Under the pieces are notes generated by a model. The model had not been told where the DNA came from, did not search any database, and saw nothing but the letters and a program-made list of their open reading frames with translations. Below are positions 24,893 through 34,143 of a stretch of DNA of 64,000 nt, piece by piece. This DNA is from Verrucomicrobiia bacterium. GTDB lineage: Bacteria; Verrucomicrobiota; Verrucomicrobiia; Opitutales; Cerasicoccaceae. The number at the start of each line of letters is the position of its first letter. Position 1 is the first letter of the stretch. The DNA lies in contig JAUIAM010000001.1 of assembly GCA_030425485.1 (NCBI GenBank), forward strand, positions 1-64,000. The letters run 5' to 3'. The position numbers and the translations under genes were made by a program.

Positions 24893-26272
24893 CTACGTCA
24901 TGTCCGCCACGTCCTCCAGGGGATAGGTCCATATCTCCGAGAGGGTGGGGTGGTACCAGTGAACCTTGAGCAGGTCGCTGGCCGTGGCCTTGAGCGTGAT
25001 GCCGACAGCGAGGCTGTGGATGAGTTCCGAGGCGTCCTTGCCCACGCACTCTGCGCCGAGGATACGTCCTGTGCCTTTCTCCGCATGGACTTTGACGTAC
25101 CCGTGCTTGGCCTCCATGAGGATGGATTTGCCGTGGTCGTCAAAGGGGTAGTCCGCCGTGACGTAGTCGATGCCGCGCTCCTTCAGCGTTGCCTCCGGGA
25201 TGCCCGCGTACGCGACTTGCGGGTCGGTGAAAACAATCGAGACGAGTCCGTCGTAGTCCACGGGGGCAACGTCGCGCCCGGTGGCATGACGCGCGGCCAG
25301 CTCGCCTTGCAGGATGGCTACGTGGACGATCTCGTGCGGTCCGGCTACATCCCCTGCCGCGTAAATGGCGGGGTTGCTGGTTTGCTGGTGGCTGTTGGTG
25401 GCGATGTGCCCGGACTTCTTTAGCTCAACCCCGGCTTTGTCCAGATCGAGTGAGGCGGTGTTCGGGCTGCGGCCCAGCGCGTTGAAGAGGTGCTTGGCCT
25501 CGCGGACTTTCTCTTCGCCCGCGTGGTCGAAAGTGACTCGGTAGACTGTATCGGTTTTCTCAATACATTTTAAATTCGTGCCGGTAAGCAGCTCGGTGCC
25601 ATCTTCGCGAAAGGCGTGCTCGACCACCGTGGCGGCTTCGGGGGAGGTTTCCTTGAGGATGTGCTCGCTGCGCTGAATTTGCGTGACGCGGCTGCCGATG
25701 CGGCGCAGGAACTGCGATAGCTCGCAGGCCACGACGCCCCCGCCGAGCACGATGACGGATTCTGGCAGGTGGTCGAGCTCGAGCACGTCGTCGCTGGTCC
25801 AGGGCTGGGATTCTTTCAGGCCGGGTACAGGGGGCCAAGCCACGGTGGAGCCCGTGGCGATGAGAAAGGCGTCCGCGGTGAGCGCGGTACCATCCTCAAG
25901 CGTGATTTCCTTTTCAGCGGTGAAGCGGGCCCGGGAGCGGAAGAGGCTGAAGCGCTCCGAGGCCAGTTGCTCCTGTCGGTAGCTGGCGAAGTCGTCGATG
26001 GTGGCGAGTTTACGCTGGTGCAGGCGGGGCATATCGACTTCTGCCGTGGGGATGTTGAGCCCGAATGTGTCTGCCATTTTGGCCAGGTGAAGGACCTCCG
26101 CGGAGTAGATGAGGGTTTTGGAGGGCATGCACCCGCGCAGGATGCACAACCCGCCAAGGGGCTCTCCGCCGTCGATGATGGCCACGCGTTCGCATGTTTC
26201 TCTGGCTGTGCGTGCGGCGGCATAGCCCGCGCTGCCTCCGCCTAGGACGATAAAATCAAAATGGTTACTCAT
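24893..26272 (-). CDS. FAD-dependent pyridine nucleotide-disulfide oxidoreductase
   Basis: 459 residues from ATG 26272 (MSNHFDFIVLGGGSAGYAAA). Class I dihydrolipoamide dehydrogenase/mercuric reductase fold: FAD-binding GGGSAG, a redox-active pair in GGLCILRGCMPSKTL, NAD(P) site VLGGGVVACELSQFL near residue 190, second FAD motif IYAAGDVAG, and the C-terminal HWYHPTLSEIW with the His-Glu catalytic couple. The redox loop is CILRGC, unlike the usual CLNVGC/CVNVGC. No pyruvate or 2-oxoglutarate dehydrogenase genes are nearby, so the disulfide substrate is unknown. Confidence 0.85.
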   Translation of the reverse strand: MSNHFDFIVLGGGSAGYAAARTARETCERVAIIDGGEPLGGLCILRGCMPSKTLIYSAEVLHLAKMADTFGLNIPTAEVDMPRLHQRKLATIDDFASYRQEQLASERFSLFRSRARFTAEKEITLEDGTALTADAFLIATGSTVAWPPVPGLKESQPWTSDDVLELDHLPESVIVLGGGVVACELSQFLRRIGSRVTQIQRSEHILKETSPEAATVVEHAFREDGTELLTGTNLKCIEKTDTVYRVTFDHAGEEKVREAKHLFNALGRSPNTASLDLDKAGVELKKSGHIATNSHQQTSNPAIYAAGDVAGPHEIVHVAILQGELAARHATGRDVAPVDYDGLVSIVFTDPQVAYAGIPEATLKERGIDYVTADYPFDDHGKSILMEAKHGYVKVHAEKGTGRILGAECVGKDASELIHSLAVGITLKATASDLLKVHWYHPTLSEIWTYPLEDVADMT

Positions 26273-26334
26273 GGGATAAGGTATTGCGAGTTGTCTTGAA
26301 CCGCTTAGTCTCTTGGCTGTCCTATCCCTTACAT

Positions 26335-27882
26335 ATGTGCGTGTCAAAACAAGCCTTCTTCCGATTCGTTTTTGCCCTGCTGATGCTTTGTGCGGTTTGC
26401 GGGCAGATAAACGCCGCTGAGTCCACGGTTGACTTCGACCCGGACAATCCGCCGATGGGGCTCTTTATTGAGGAATGGCTGGAGCTGTCCATGAATGGCC
26501 AGAAAATCGGCTATACGCACATCACGATGCGTCGTCAGGGCGGCAATGTCATCACGGAGACCGAGATGTTTATGCGCATCATGCGTGGTGATGTGGCGCT
26601 TGAGTTTACGACTCGTGAGACCTCGTTGGAGACGATTCCGGGTGAACCGCTCGGCTTTAACTACGACATCAGCATGGGCCAAATGCCGATTATAAATGAG
26701 GGCACCATCGAGGACGGAGTCATTTACCTCGAAACGAACAGCATGGGCGCGGTGCAAACGCGCGAGATCCCCTATCCGGCGGGTGCCATAATGACCTGGG
26801 GCATGACCCGTAAGTCGATCAATACCGCGTTCGCGCCCGGGTTGGTGATGGATTTTAAGACATACATGCCATCGGTTAGCCTGGAGCAGCCGATTGACAC
26901 GCGCTTTGAGATTCTTGACGAAGACGTGCTTGAGCTGAACGGCGTGCGTCATGACGTCTGGCGGGCCACGATGACGATGGAAATCAGCGGCACACCGATT
27001 GTGTCCGATTGCTGGATGGACGAAGACGGGCGTTTGCTCAAGAGCAGCTCAATGGTGATGGGCATGCCGATGCTCATGGTCGCGGTGGATGAGGAAACGG
27101 CGCTGAAAGATTTTATCCCGGCGGAGGTGTTTGAGGTTAATCTGGTTCAGCTCGATCAGCATATCCCCAAGGATGCGCAGGAGGTGGTCTACCGCGTGAC
27201 CCTCAGCAACCCCAACGCCGAAGAGGCCGGGCTGGTCGAGACGGACTACCAGAAGGTTCAGCGCGTGAGCGAAAACCAGTTTCTCGTCACCGTGATGCGC
27301 GCCGATCACGCAAGCTTGCCGGATAGCGAGGATGGCACCGGGCCGGGCGAAGCTTATTTCGAGGCCAACCTCATCTTGGATTCGGAGGACGAGGTTGTCA
27401 GCGGCCTGCTTGCACAAGCCATACCGCCGCAGTCCAAGACGGCAGCCCAGCAGGCTGACGCATTGCGCGTATTTGTCACCAACTACATTGAAGATAAGAA
27501 CCTGAATGTCGGCTTTGCCACGGCGAGCGAAGTCGCTCGCAACCCGCAGGGGGACTGCACCGAGCACGCGGTGCTGCTGGCAGCGCTTGGGCGCTCGGCA
27601 GGGATCCCGACGCGCGTGGCTGCGGGGCTGGTCTATCTGCCAAGCTGGCTCGATGCCGAAGGGGAGTTGCGCCGCAACGTCATGGGCTACCATATGTGGA
27701 CGCAGGTTTACCTCGGCGGAAAGTGGGTGGACTTTGATGCCGCTCAGGACGAATCCGAGTGTGCGCCGACCCGCCTGACCATGATGACGTCGTCGCTGCG
27801 TGACAGTTCCATTTCCGAACTCGGCCTTGAGATGCTTGACCTCATGGGCCAGATCCACATCGAAGTTGTATCCATCAAATGA
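26335..27882 (+). CDS. secreted transglutaminase-like domain protein
   Basis: 515 residues from ATG 26335, with a signal peptide (FFRFVFALLMLCAVCG, cleavage near NAAES). About 370 residues of unrecognised, probably beta-rich domain precede a transglutaminase core with the Cys-His-Asp triad C408 (GDCTEHAVLLAALGR), H453 (GYHMWTQVYL) and D466 (WVDFDAAQ). Such bacterial proteins act in the periplasm as peptidases or cross-linkers. The stop overlaps the ATG of the downstream lipoprotein (ATGA), so the two are translationally coupled. Divergent from the oxidoreductase. Confidence 0.85.
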   Translation: MCVSKQAFFRFVFALLMLCAVCGQINAAESTVDFDPDNPPMGLFIEEWLELSMNGQKIGYTHITMRRQGGNVITETEMFMRIMRGDVALEFTTRETSLETIPGEPLGFNYDISMGQMPIINEGTIEDGVIYLETNSMGAVQTREIPYPAGAIMTWGMTRKSINTAFAPGLVMDFKTYMPSVSLEQPIDTRFEILDEDVLELNGVRHDVWRATMTMEISGTPIVSDCWMDEDGRLLKSSSMVMGMPMLMVAVDEETALKDFIPAEVFEVNLVQLDQHIPKDAQEVVYRVTLSNPNAEEAGLVETDYQKVQRVSENQFLVTVMRADHASLPDSEDGTGPGEAYFEANLILDSEDEVVSGLLAQAIPPQSKTAAQQADALRVFVTNYIEDKNLNVGFATASEVARNPQGDCTEHAVLLAALGRSAGIPTRVAAGLVYLPSWLDAEGELRRNVMGYHMWTQVYLGGKWVDFDAAQDESECAPTRLTMMTSSLRDSSISELGLEMLDLMGQIHIEVVSIK

Positions 27883-28865
27883 AGTACCCGCTCGTAACCC
27901 TCTCTGTTCTGTCAACCCTGCTTCTGGCCGTCGGCTGTGGTGAGAAGCCCGCTCCCGCGCCCGCCCCGAAAGTCGAGGCCCCCGCACCTGCGCCGGAGCC
28001 CGTCGCGGTTACCGTAACGCGCGGAACGCTGGAGTTTGCCGCCCTGGTCAGCCCCGAGCCGACCGATATTGAGGTGATCGTGCTGCCGGAGATTACCCCC
28101 GATCTGGCCAAGCTATTGGCTGAGCAGCAGGAGCTGTATGTTGCGGTCAAGCTGCCGGAGTTTCAGCCCGAGGCCGCCGAGGATAACGGCATCACAGACA
28201 TGGATTTGCTGAGCGAACGCGACATCAAGCGCCTGGAGGGGGATCTGGACGAAATCAAAGCAAACTTTCCCAAGCCGATGCGCTCAGACTTCACCGTCGG
28301 CGGTGTGCAGCAGTCCTTTACCTCCCGTGAATCGCTCTACAACCGCTACACAACGCTGAACGACAACATGACGCTCGAGAACATGATCGAGTCGTTAAAC
28401 CAAATGACGGAGCAGATGCGGGCTGACTACGGAGTGCTCCAGCAGGAGGCAGAATTTGGTGAAACCACACGCGGCATGCAGGCCCGGGCAGACATTAACT
28501 GGATGGCTGCCTTGAGTGAGTACATGGAGGATTATCAGCGACTGGTACGCCGCTACGACGCGCTCCGCCGCCGAGGCGTTCGCCGCCTTGAGAGAGAAGT
28601 CTCCAACGAGGTGCATCCGGCAGACGCGTTTGAGGACTTCCAGGCCAGCAACGCGACTGCGCTTCAGGTGGAGGTTTTCAAGACCGCCATGGGTAATGCG
28701 CATGCTGCGCCCGACAAGAGCTTCGAGGTCAAGGGCGAGGGGGTGCTTATCATCAGCATCAATGATGAGGCTGGACGCCCCCTGTTGCTCAACCCGTCAT
28801 CTGAAAAAGCGTTGGTCTTTGTCAATAACCTCGAAACGACCGAGGTTATGCCAGAAAGCAAGTAA
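27879..28865 (+). CDS. hypothetical lipoprotein coupled to transglutaminase
   Basis: 328 residues: signal peptide with lipobox (LLAVGC, Cys 20), then an Ala-Pro linker (EKPAPAPAPKVEAPAPAPE) that could span peptidoglycan or extend the protein from the membrane. The mature part is charged and mostly helical, with a probable coiled coil at about residues 105-205 (RDIKRLEGDLDEIKANF to MTEQMRADYGVLQQEAEF). No family recognised. Overlap with the preceding transglutaminase stop by four bases implies joint function in the periplasm. Confidence 0.75.
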   Translation: MKYPLVTLSVLSTLLLAVGCGEKPAPAPAPKVEAPAPAPEPVAVTVTRGTLEFAALVSPEPTDIEVIVLPEITPDLAKLLAEQQELYVAVKLPEFQPEAAEDNGITDMDLLSERDIKRLEGDLDEIKANFPKPMRSDFTVGGVQQSFTSRESLYNRYTTLNDNMTLENMIESLNQMTEQMRADYGVLQQEAEFGETTRGMQARADINWMAALSEYMEDYQRLVRRYDALRRRGVRRLEREVSNEVHPADAFEDFQASNATALQVEVFKTAMGNAHAAPDKSFEVKGEGVLIISINDEAGRPLLLNPSSEKALVFVNNLETTEVMPESK

Positions 28866-28904
28866 GATTGCCGCGAACGCGCAATCTCGCCTCAGCATAG
28901 GCGA
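28866..28904. terminator. tandem hairpins between convergent genes
   Basis: GATTGC (28866-28871) pairs with GCAATC (28881-28886); TCGCCT (28887-28892) pairs with AGGCGA (28899-28904). They occupy most of the 53-base gap between the lipoprotein and the O-antigen ligase-like gene. ATCGAAAA follows. Probably a bidirectional terminator. Confidence 0.5.
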
Positions 28905-28918
28905 ATCGAAAATACCCG

Positions 28919-30430
28919 CTACTCGGGAGTTTCTTCGCTATCTGGGTCTGGCTTCTGCGTGCTTCGCTTCTTCTCCTTCGGGTGAGAAGACTTTAGCTGC
29001 GTCCGCCGCAGGGACTCGGTAAAGACGAGCTCCGGGCGTTGCTTGCTCAGCATGTCCAGGTGGGGGATGACAGACCACTGGTACGCCCCGAAGAGCATCA
29101 GCCAGTACGAAAAGGTGAAGGCTGGAAATTGGAAGGGCATGCTGACCAGTCCGAGCACCAGCCCGATCATGGCACCGGAGAAAAGGTACCAGCTCAGCGG
29201 GCGACGCTCTTTCAGGCGCAGGAATTTTACCGTAATGATGAGGGGTACGATGGACCAGGCAATCATGCCGACGAGGCCTTTTTCCATCAGCGCTTGCAGG
29301 AGATCGCTGTGGGCGCTGCCGTAGCTTACATTACCATAGTCGCTCTCCTGGGTGAATGCCAGCATGGTGCGAAAGGAACCCTCACCCCAGCCGAAGAACG
29401 GCTTGTGGAGGAAGAGCTCCCAGGTGTCGCGCATCAGTCGGCTCTGCTCAGCCCAGGTGATACCGGCCAGTTCGGTAAAGCCGAGATCAAAGGCTGTCAT
29501 GGTGCCGTGCTTGGCACTCATCGCGACGGCCGCGGTGCCTGCAAAGATGGTTATCAGCCCACCGAGGAAAAACGTGCGTTTGTGCGAACGCTTGGGCGAC
29601 TTGACATTCTTGGCGATGTCAAATGAGGCGAGCGCCAGCAGGAGCGTTAACAAGAGGATATGGAGGCCCGTGCCGCTGATAACGACTGTAGCCATGAGTA
29701 CCGTCGTCCCTGCGATAAACCAGACGCCCCCCCGGTCGAGGAAAAGGGCGATATGGATGTGGCGAACGTAGTGCGAGCACATACCGAGCATGGCCGCAGA
29801 CCAGAGCAGGGCAAAGGAGGCCCATGCGTGCGGGTGGGGGAAAACAGAAAACTGGCTGTCCGTCGGAATGGATACGATCCCGAGGAACCAGTCCGGGCGT
29901 ATGATCGCCTGAACGCAGCCCAGAAAGGCGAGTATGGCTGCGCTGATACAGAGCACGAGCAGGATGCGCCGCATGACATCCTCTGCCTTCACCACCAGGA
30001 GGAGATTCACCCCCGCCAGGTACAGACCGCCACTTAGCATGAGCGGGAGCCATGTTTGCCGGGGCAGGATGGTGGTTGGCAAAAGAGAAGTAGTATCCTT
30101 TAGTGCGAGGTACGTTTTGCCTTCGAGTATGACTTCGCCCACGGGCTGATTCCAGGCCCCGATGATGAAACAGATGACACTGAGCAAGAATGGGCTGAGG
30201 TAGAGAATCAGCGTTCGGTGCGCCAGAGAGATATCGCTCTCGGCCTCGGAGACGTGGTGAAAATAGAAGATGATGCCGAGCCAACTGAGGCCGACAAGAA
30301 AGGCCTGGGCAAAGAAGGCAGAGCCACCCAAGAGCCAGGATGAGACGATGCCCAGCGCGATGAGCTGAAGCATTAAGCCTCTCTCACCACCAGACTTTGG
30401 GCCGGGACTGGGAAATTCTTCTTCGAGCAC
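28919..30430 (-). CDS. O-antigen ligase/polymerase-like membrane protein
   Basis: 503 residues from a GTG start. About 11-12 hydrophobic segments; a large loop between late helices contains HKPFFGWGEGSFRTM and HSDLLQALMEKGLVG, the arrangement of the Wzy/WaaL O-antigen ligase family (PF04932), whose loop histidine and arginine act on lipid-linked sugars. The C-terminal 50 residues are charged and cytosolic (HPKEKKRSTQKPDPD). It lies 13 bases after DJ-1 on the same strand. The substrate may be O-antigen, exopolysaccharide or a protein glycan; this cannot be decided here. Confidence 0.75.
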   Translation of the reverse strand: MLEEEFPSPGPKSGGERGLMLQLIALGIVSSWLLGGSAFFAQAFLVGLSWLGIIFYFHHVSEAESDISLAHRTLILYLSPFLLSVICFIIGAWNQPVGEVILEGKTYLALKDTTSLLPTTILPRQTWLPLMLSGGLYLAGVNLLLVVKAEDVMRRILLVLCISAAILAFLGCVQAIIRPDWFLGIVSIPTDSQFSVFPHPHAWASFALLWSAAMLGMCSHYVRHIHIALFLDRGGVWFIAGTTVLMATVVISGTGLHILLLTLLLALASFDIAKNVKSPKRSHKRTFFLGGLITIFAGTAAVAMSAKHGTMTAFDLGFTELAGITWAEQSRLMRDTWELFLHKPFFGWGEGSFRTMLAFTQESDYGNVSYGSAHSDLLQALMEKGLVGMIAWSIVPLIITVKFLRLKERRPLSWYLFSGAMIGLVLGLVSMPFQFPAFTFSYWLMLFGAYQWSVIPHLDMLSKQRPELVFTESLRRTQLKSSHPKEKKRSTQKPDPDSEETPE

Positions 30431-30443
30431 GCGTCAGACTTTC

Positions 30444-31001
30444 TTATTGCGCCGAGGAGAGGCAGATGCTCTTGGCGACTTCGCGCGCGGTGGCGTCGTC
30501 GGTCAAGCGGGCGAGAATGGCGAGGCCGAAAGCCGTAGCCGTACCGGCACCCTGCGAAGTGATGAAATTGCCATCGGTGACCACAGATTGTGTGGTGTCG
30601 CGCGCGGGAAGCTCGCTTGCCGTGCTGGGGTGCGAGGTGTAGCGCTTGCCCTCCAGCACGCCCGCATCGTGCAGCACAAGCGGTGCGGCGCAGATGGCGG
30701 TGACGAGTTTGCCTTTGGCGGTAAATTTTTCGGCCAGTTCGAGCACACGCTTATCCGAGCGCAGTTTTTCAAAGACTCCGGGGCCACCGGGCAGGATCAG
30801 GCAGTCGTAACTCTGGCGCAGCACGTCGTCCAGCAGTGCGTCGGCCTTGACGGATATCTGGTTGCGTCCCTTGACCGTGGGGTAGCACTCGCGGCTGGCC
30901 ACGGTGACGTTTACGCCGCCGCGGCGCAGGATGTCGATAGGGGCGATGGCTTCCATCTCTTCGAAGCCTTCGTGCAGGATAATTAGGGCGGTCTTGCTCA
31001 T
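30444..31001 (-). CDS. DJ-1/PfpI family protein
   Basis: 185 residues, the length of DJ-1 rather than of the larger class I GATases. Nucleophile C104 in VTAICAAPLVLHDAG, conserved E15 in HEGFEEMEAIAPID, and ILPGGPG preceding. Members (YajL, ThiJ, DJ-1) act as chaperones, glyoxalases or protein-deglycation enzymes in the cytosol; which activity applies is not visible. The start overlaps the stop of the upstream alpha/beta hydrolase (ATGA), and the O-antigen ligase-like gene follows 13 bases later. Confidence 0.88.
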   Translation of the reverse strand: MSKTALIILHEGFEEMEAIAPIDILRRGGVNVTVASRECYPTVKGRNQISVKADALLDDVLRQSYDCLILPGGPGVFEKLRSDKRVLELAEKFTAKGKLVTAICAAPLVLHDAGVLEGKRYTSHPSTASELPARDTTQSVVTDGNFITSQGAGTATAFGLAILARLTDDATAREVAKSICLSSAQ

Positions 31002-31783
31002 GGGGTGAGTTGTTCGCGGAAAGCGCGTATGGCATCAGAATAAGCGGGCCCGGCGACTTCAATCAAATTGTTGTGTCCAGCGCCCTCGACCCAGAGGTGG
31101 AACTTGGGCTCGACGGCCTTTTGGTAAAGGTCGAGTGCGTGGTGGAAAGGCACGGTGCGGTCCTTTGTGCCGTGGATGATGAGCAGCGGGCAATCAATGC
31201 GATCAACTTTAGCCAGGTTATCAAAGCAGTCCCAAGGCAGGAGCTTGTAGCGGGTCATGACCCGAAAGGTGCTGGAAAAGGTGCCATCGGTAATCACACC
31301 ACCGACGGGCTCGCGGGTGGCGAGGTCAAAGGCTGGGCCACCGCCGAGGGAGCGCCCAAAGAGCACGATCTGCTCTGGGGGGATGCTGAGCTCCCTGGTC
31401 AGGTAGGCGTAGGCGGCATCGATGGCGGCGTAGGAGGCGGCTTCGCTCGGTTTACCGCCACTGGTGCCATAGCCGGGATAGTCGTAGACGAGGACATTGT
31501 AGCCCAAATCGCGCAAGCCTTCCCACAGGTCGGGGCTGGTACCGATGTCCTCGCCATTGCCGTGGCTGTAGAGCAGGGTATGAGTAGCCTGCGGGTTGGG
31601 GTAGTACCTTGCCGAGATGGTGCCGCCTTCTGCCATGGGGAGCTTGAGGATGTCCGCATCGTCCGTGTAGTTGGGGGGCGGTGCGGGGAAAATCATGCGA
31701 TCCGCCATGATGAGGGCGAACAGCATGAGGCCGAAGTAGCAGACCGCGACAAAGGAAAAGAGACCGATGAGGAAATTGAGCAT
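30998..31783 (-). CDS. membrane-anchored alpha/beta hydrolase
   Basis: 261 residues from ATG 31783 (MLNFLIGLFSFVAV), which gives an N-terminal membrane anchor at about residues 3-27; the frame is open to 31915 but would then overlap upstream sequence of the aminotransferase. Catalytic features: oxyanion HGNGED, nucleophile elbow FGRSLGGGPA, acid HGTKDRTVPF and base GAGHNN. It resembles the ABHD13/YfhR-like serine hydrolase family, which is often membrane-bound. Heads a three-gene run with DJ-1 and the O-antigen ligase-like gene. Confidence 0.82.
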   Translation of the reverse strand: MLNFLIGLFSFVAVCYFGLMLFALIMADRMIFPAPPPNYTDDADILKLPMAEGGTISARYYPNPQATHTLLYSHGNGEDIGTSPDLWEGLRDLGYNVLVYDYPGYGTSGGKPSEAASYAAIDAAYAYLTRELSIPPEQIVLFGRSLGGGPAFDLATREPVGGVITDGTFSSTFRVMTRYKLLPWDCFDNLAKVDRIDCPLLIIHGTKDRTVPFHHALDLYQKAVEPKFHLWVEGAGHNNLIEVAGPAYSDAIRAFREQLTP

Positions 31784-31929
31784 CTTGGAGGAGGTGCGAA
31801 AGGGAGTGGGAAAGATTTCCCAGCACAGGATGTCCCGCAAGCTTTTCCCGCATCTTGGCCGGGATTGTAACGGCTCAGTGCTTCCCGGCTTGTCAGATGT
31901 GTGCGTGGTCTTCATCTTGGGCGTTTATC

Positions 31930-33198
31930 GTGTCTGAGGCTATTCACAAGATTCATTACTCCGCGTTGGGAAAGCGTGCCAGCGAGCCGGTGATTACCGA
32001 CTTGATGCACCGTGCGCTGGATAACTCCGAGCTCCTTTCGCTCGCGGCGGGTTTTACTGATAATATCACCTTGCCGGTGGAACTGATCCAGAGTGCGGTG
32101 GCCAGACTGGGGCAGGATTACCCGCAGGCGGAGTATCTCCAGTACGGGACGAATCGTGGCCGCGCCGGGCTCCTGATCGAGATCGCCGAGTGGCTCAACG
32201 CGGACCGTGGTGAGGTGCAGCCCGCGCCCTTCTCGCCCGAATCGGTCTTTGTCACCAATGGTTCCCAGCAGGCGCTCTATCTGGCTATGCAGGCGCTGTG
32301 TGATCCGGGCGACGTCATCCTCGTGCAGCAGCCGACTTACTTTGTGTTTCTGGAGCTGCTGCGTGGCTTGGGGATCGAGGCCGTTTCGATGCCTGTCTGT
32401 GAGGACGGGGGGATCGACCTGGAGGCCTTGCCGGGCTTTTTGCTCGAGCTCAAGACCCGCCACGGGGCAGAGCGGATCAAAGCCGTTTACCTGAACAGCT
32501 ATTTTTGCAATCCCTCCTCGCGGAGCATGTCGGTGGCGGAGAAACGCGCCTTTGGCCGTGCCCTGCACAGTAACGGTCTCGTGCTGCCCGTGCTGGAGGA
32601 CGCCGCCTACCGCGAGTTGTGGTTTGGCAAGCCCTGGCCCGCGCCGAGCGTGTTCAGCCTGCCGGAGTATGACGTCTTTCCCAAGCTCTACCTGGGCACC
32701 TTTACCAAGCCTTTTGCCACGGGCTTAAAAATAGGCTATGGCGTTTGCTCGGATGAGGAGTGGCTGGGCAAGATGCTCTCCCTCAAAGGCCACCAGGACT
32801 TTGGCTCGGCCCACTTTAATCAGGCCATTCTGGAAACCGTCATGGCCAGCGGGGAGTACCGCACCCACCTGGAGCGCTTGCGCGCGCACTATGCGGCCAA
32901 GGCAGAGATCATGGGCAGTGTGTTGGAAGCTTCGCCGTTGCGTGAAATGGGCTGGAGCTGGGACACGCCGGAAGGTGGGCTCTACTACTGGCTCAAGGCT
33001 CCCGAAGGGGTGGACTTGTCCATCGGTTCAGACTTCTGCGAGCAGTGCGTCAGCTCAGGCGTGCTCTATGTCCCGGGCGATCTGTGCATTGCCGAGGGCA
33101 AGCCGAAGTACTTTGCCCGTCTCAGCTACGGCTCGCTCGCGAAGGAGAAGCTGGAAGAAGCCACCTCGCGCTTCTGCACCGTCGCTCATTCCAGATAG
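31930..33198 (+). CDS. PLP-dependent aminotransferase (class I/II)
   Basis: 422 residues from GTG 31930 (the frame is open upstream to 31855). Fold-type I aminotransferase related to 2-aminoadipate aminotransferase LysN and the MocR C-terminal domain, but without a helix-turn-helix. Features: TNGSQQALYLAMQAL, QQPTYFVFLELL, VLEDAAYRELW and the PLP lysine in GTFTKPFATGLKIGY. Substrate not decidable; LysN-like enzymes act on aromatic or aminoadipate-type substrates. Divergent from the hydrolase and convergent with rsmA; its TAG stop is followed directly by a dispersed repeat. Confidence 0.85.
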   Translation: MSEAIHKIHYSALGKRASEPVITDLMHRALDNSELLSLAAGFTDNITLPVELIQSAVARLGQDYPQAEYLQYGTNRGRAGLLIEIAEWLNADRGEVQPAPFSPESVFVTNGSQQALYLAMQALCDPGDVILVQQPTYFVFLELLRGLGIEAVSMPVCEDGGIDLEALPGFLLELKTRHGAERIKAVYLNSYFCNPSSRSMSVAEKRAFGRALHSNGLVLPVLEDAAYRELWFGKPWPAPSVFSLPEYDVFPKLYLGTFTKPFATGLKIGYGVCSDEEWLGKMLSLKGHQDFGSAHFNQAILETVMASGEYRTHLERLRAHYAAKAEIMGSVLEASPLREMGWSWDTPEGGLYYWLKAPEGVDLSIGSDFCEQCVSSGVLYVPGDLCIAEGKPKYFARLSYGSLAKEKLEEATSRFCTVAHSR

Positions 33199-33310
33199 GG
33201 CAGGTAGGGCAACGTCCTGCACCTGTGATCCTTCGGTTTGCCCATTGGGGGTGACCTGGGTGAGTTTCAGGAGTTCCCGTGCTTAATAAAAAACCGGATC
33301 AAACGCCGAG
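33199..33310 (+). repeat. dispersed hairpin repeat, copy D (degenerate)
   Basis: Fills the 100-base gap between the convergent aminotransferase and rsmA and runs into rsmA. Recognisable parts: GGCAACGTCCTGC (33208-33220, half of the first hairpin lost), CACCTGTGATCC, and the right-end tail CCGGATCAAACGCCGAGTGTTTG (33294-33316), in which TCA 33299-33301 is the rsmA stop codon. The middle hairpins of copy A are not recognisable. Confidence 0.65.
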
Positions 33311-34126
33311 TGTTTGCTCCAGGCGGAGCCAGGCCGAGAGCGGGAGGGCTTCCGGGCGCAGATTGGCGGAAAGGCCATCGGCTTCAAGTGCCTCAAGCCA
33401 TGCCATCAGGCGGGGATCTTTCGCCTGGCGAGCCAGCGAACCGATCTGCTTGCGGCGCTGGGTGAAAAATTTGCGCATGAGGGCGCGAGTCTCGGCGGAA
33501 AAGCGTATGGGGGAGTCAAGGCGCTCGAGGTGGAGGAGAACCGAATCGATGTCGGGCGCGGGGTAGAAGCAACTACGGGCCACGGCGTGACCGGGGCGTT
33601 TGCGGTAGGCTGCGGCCAGAAATAGGCTGACTGCGCCGAGGTTCTTGCCGCCGGGCTCAGCGGTGAAGCGCTCGGCGGCTTCCTTTTGGAGCATGAGCAC
33701 CATGCGCTCCGGCAGGGGGCCGGAGAGGATTTTCTCCATCCACGGAGTGGAAATGGCATAGGGGAGGTTGGCCACGATTTTGAACGGGCCTTCTCCGTCA
33801 AAGCCGGCGAGGGGAGCGTCCATCGCGTCGGCTTCGGTCAGGTGAAACGGCACGATGTCGCCGTGAATCTCGCGTTGGTAGGCGGCCAGGCGGCGGTCGA
33901 GCTCGACCGCGAATACCCGCGCGCCGCGCTGGAGCAGGCCAGCGGTCAAGGTGCCCAGGCCGGGGCCGACTTCGACCACGGTGTCACCAGCTTGCACCTG
34001 TGCCAGATCGAGCGATTTGCGGACGATGTTGGGATCGATGAGAAAGTTCTGGCCCAGCTTTTTGCTGGGGCGCAGACCGAGCTGATCGAGTCGTTCGCGG
34101 GTTTGGGAGGGCGTGAGCACACACAC
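33299..34126 (-). CDS. rsmA: 16S rRNA A1518/A1519 dimethyltransferase
   Basis: 275 residues. Dimethylates two adjacent adenines near the 3' end of 16S rRNA during 30S maturation. Seen: SKKLGQNFLIDPNIV at about 22-36, SAM site VVEVGPGLGTLT, and catalytic NLPYAIST; helical C-terminal domain with TQRRKQIGSL. Starts GTG-TGT-GTG, so translation could begin at either GTG (34126 or 34120). It lies 17 bases after the PiT-like gene on the same strand. The stop lies inside a dispersed repeat. Also known as ksgA. Confidence 0.95.
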   Translation of the reverse strand: MCVLTPSQTRERLDQLGLRPSKKLGQNFLIDPNIVRKSLDLAQVQAGDTVVEVGPGLGTLTAGLLQRGARVFAVELDRRLAAYQREIHGDIVPFHLTEADAMDAPLAGFDGEGPFKIVANLPYAISTPWMEKILSGPLPERMVLMLQKEAAERFTAEPGGKNLGAVSLFLAAAYRKRPGHAVARSCFYPAPDIDSVLLHLERLDSPIRFSAETRALMRKFFTQRRKQIGSLARQAKDPRLMAWLEALEADGLSANLRPEALPLSAWLRLEQTLGV

Positions 34127-34143
34127 TTGCCTAGCCGTTGCGG

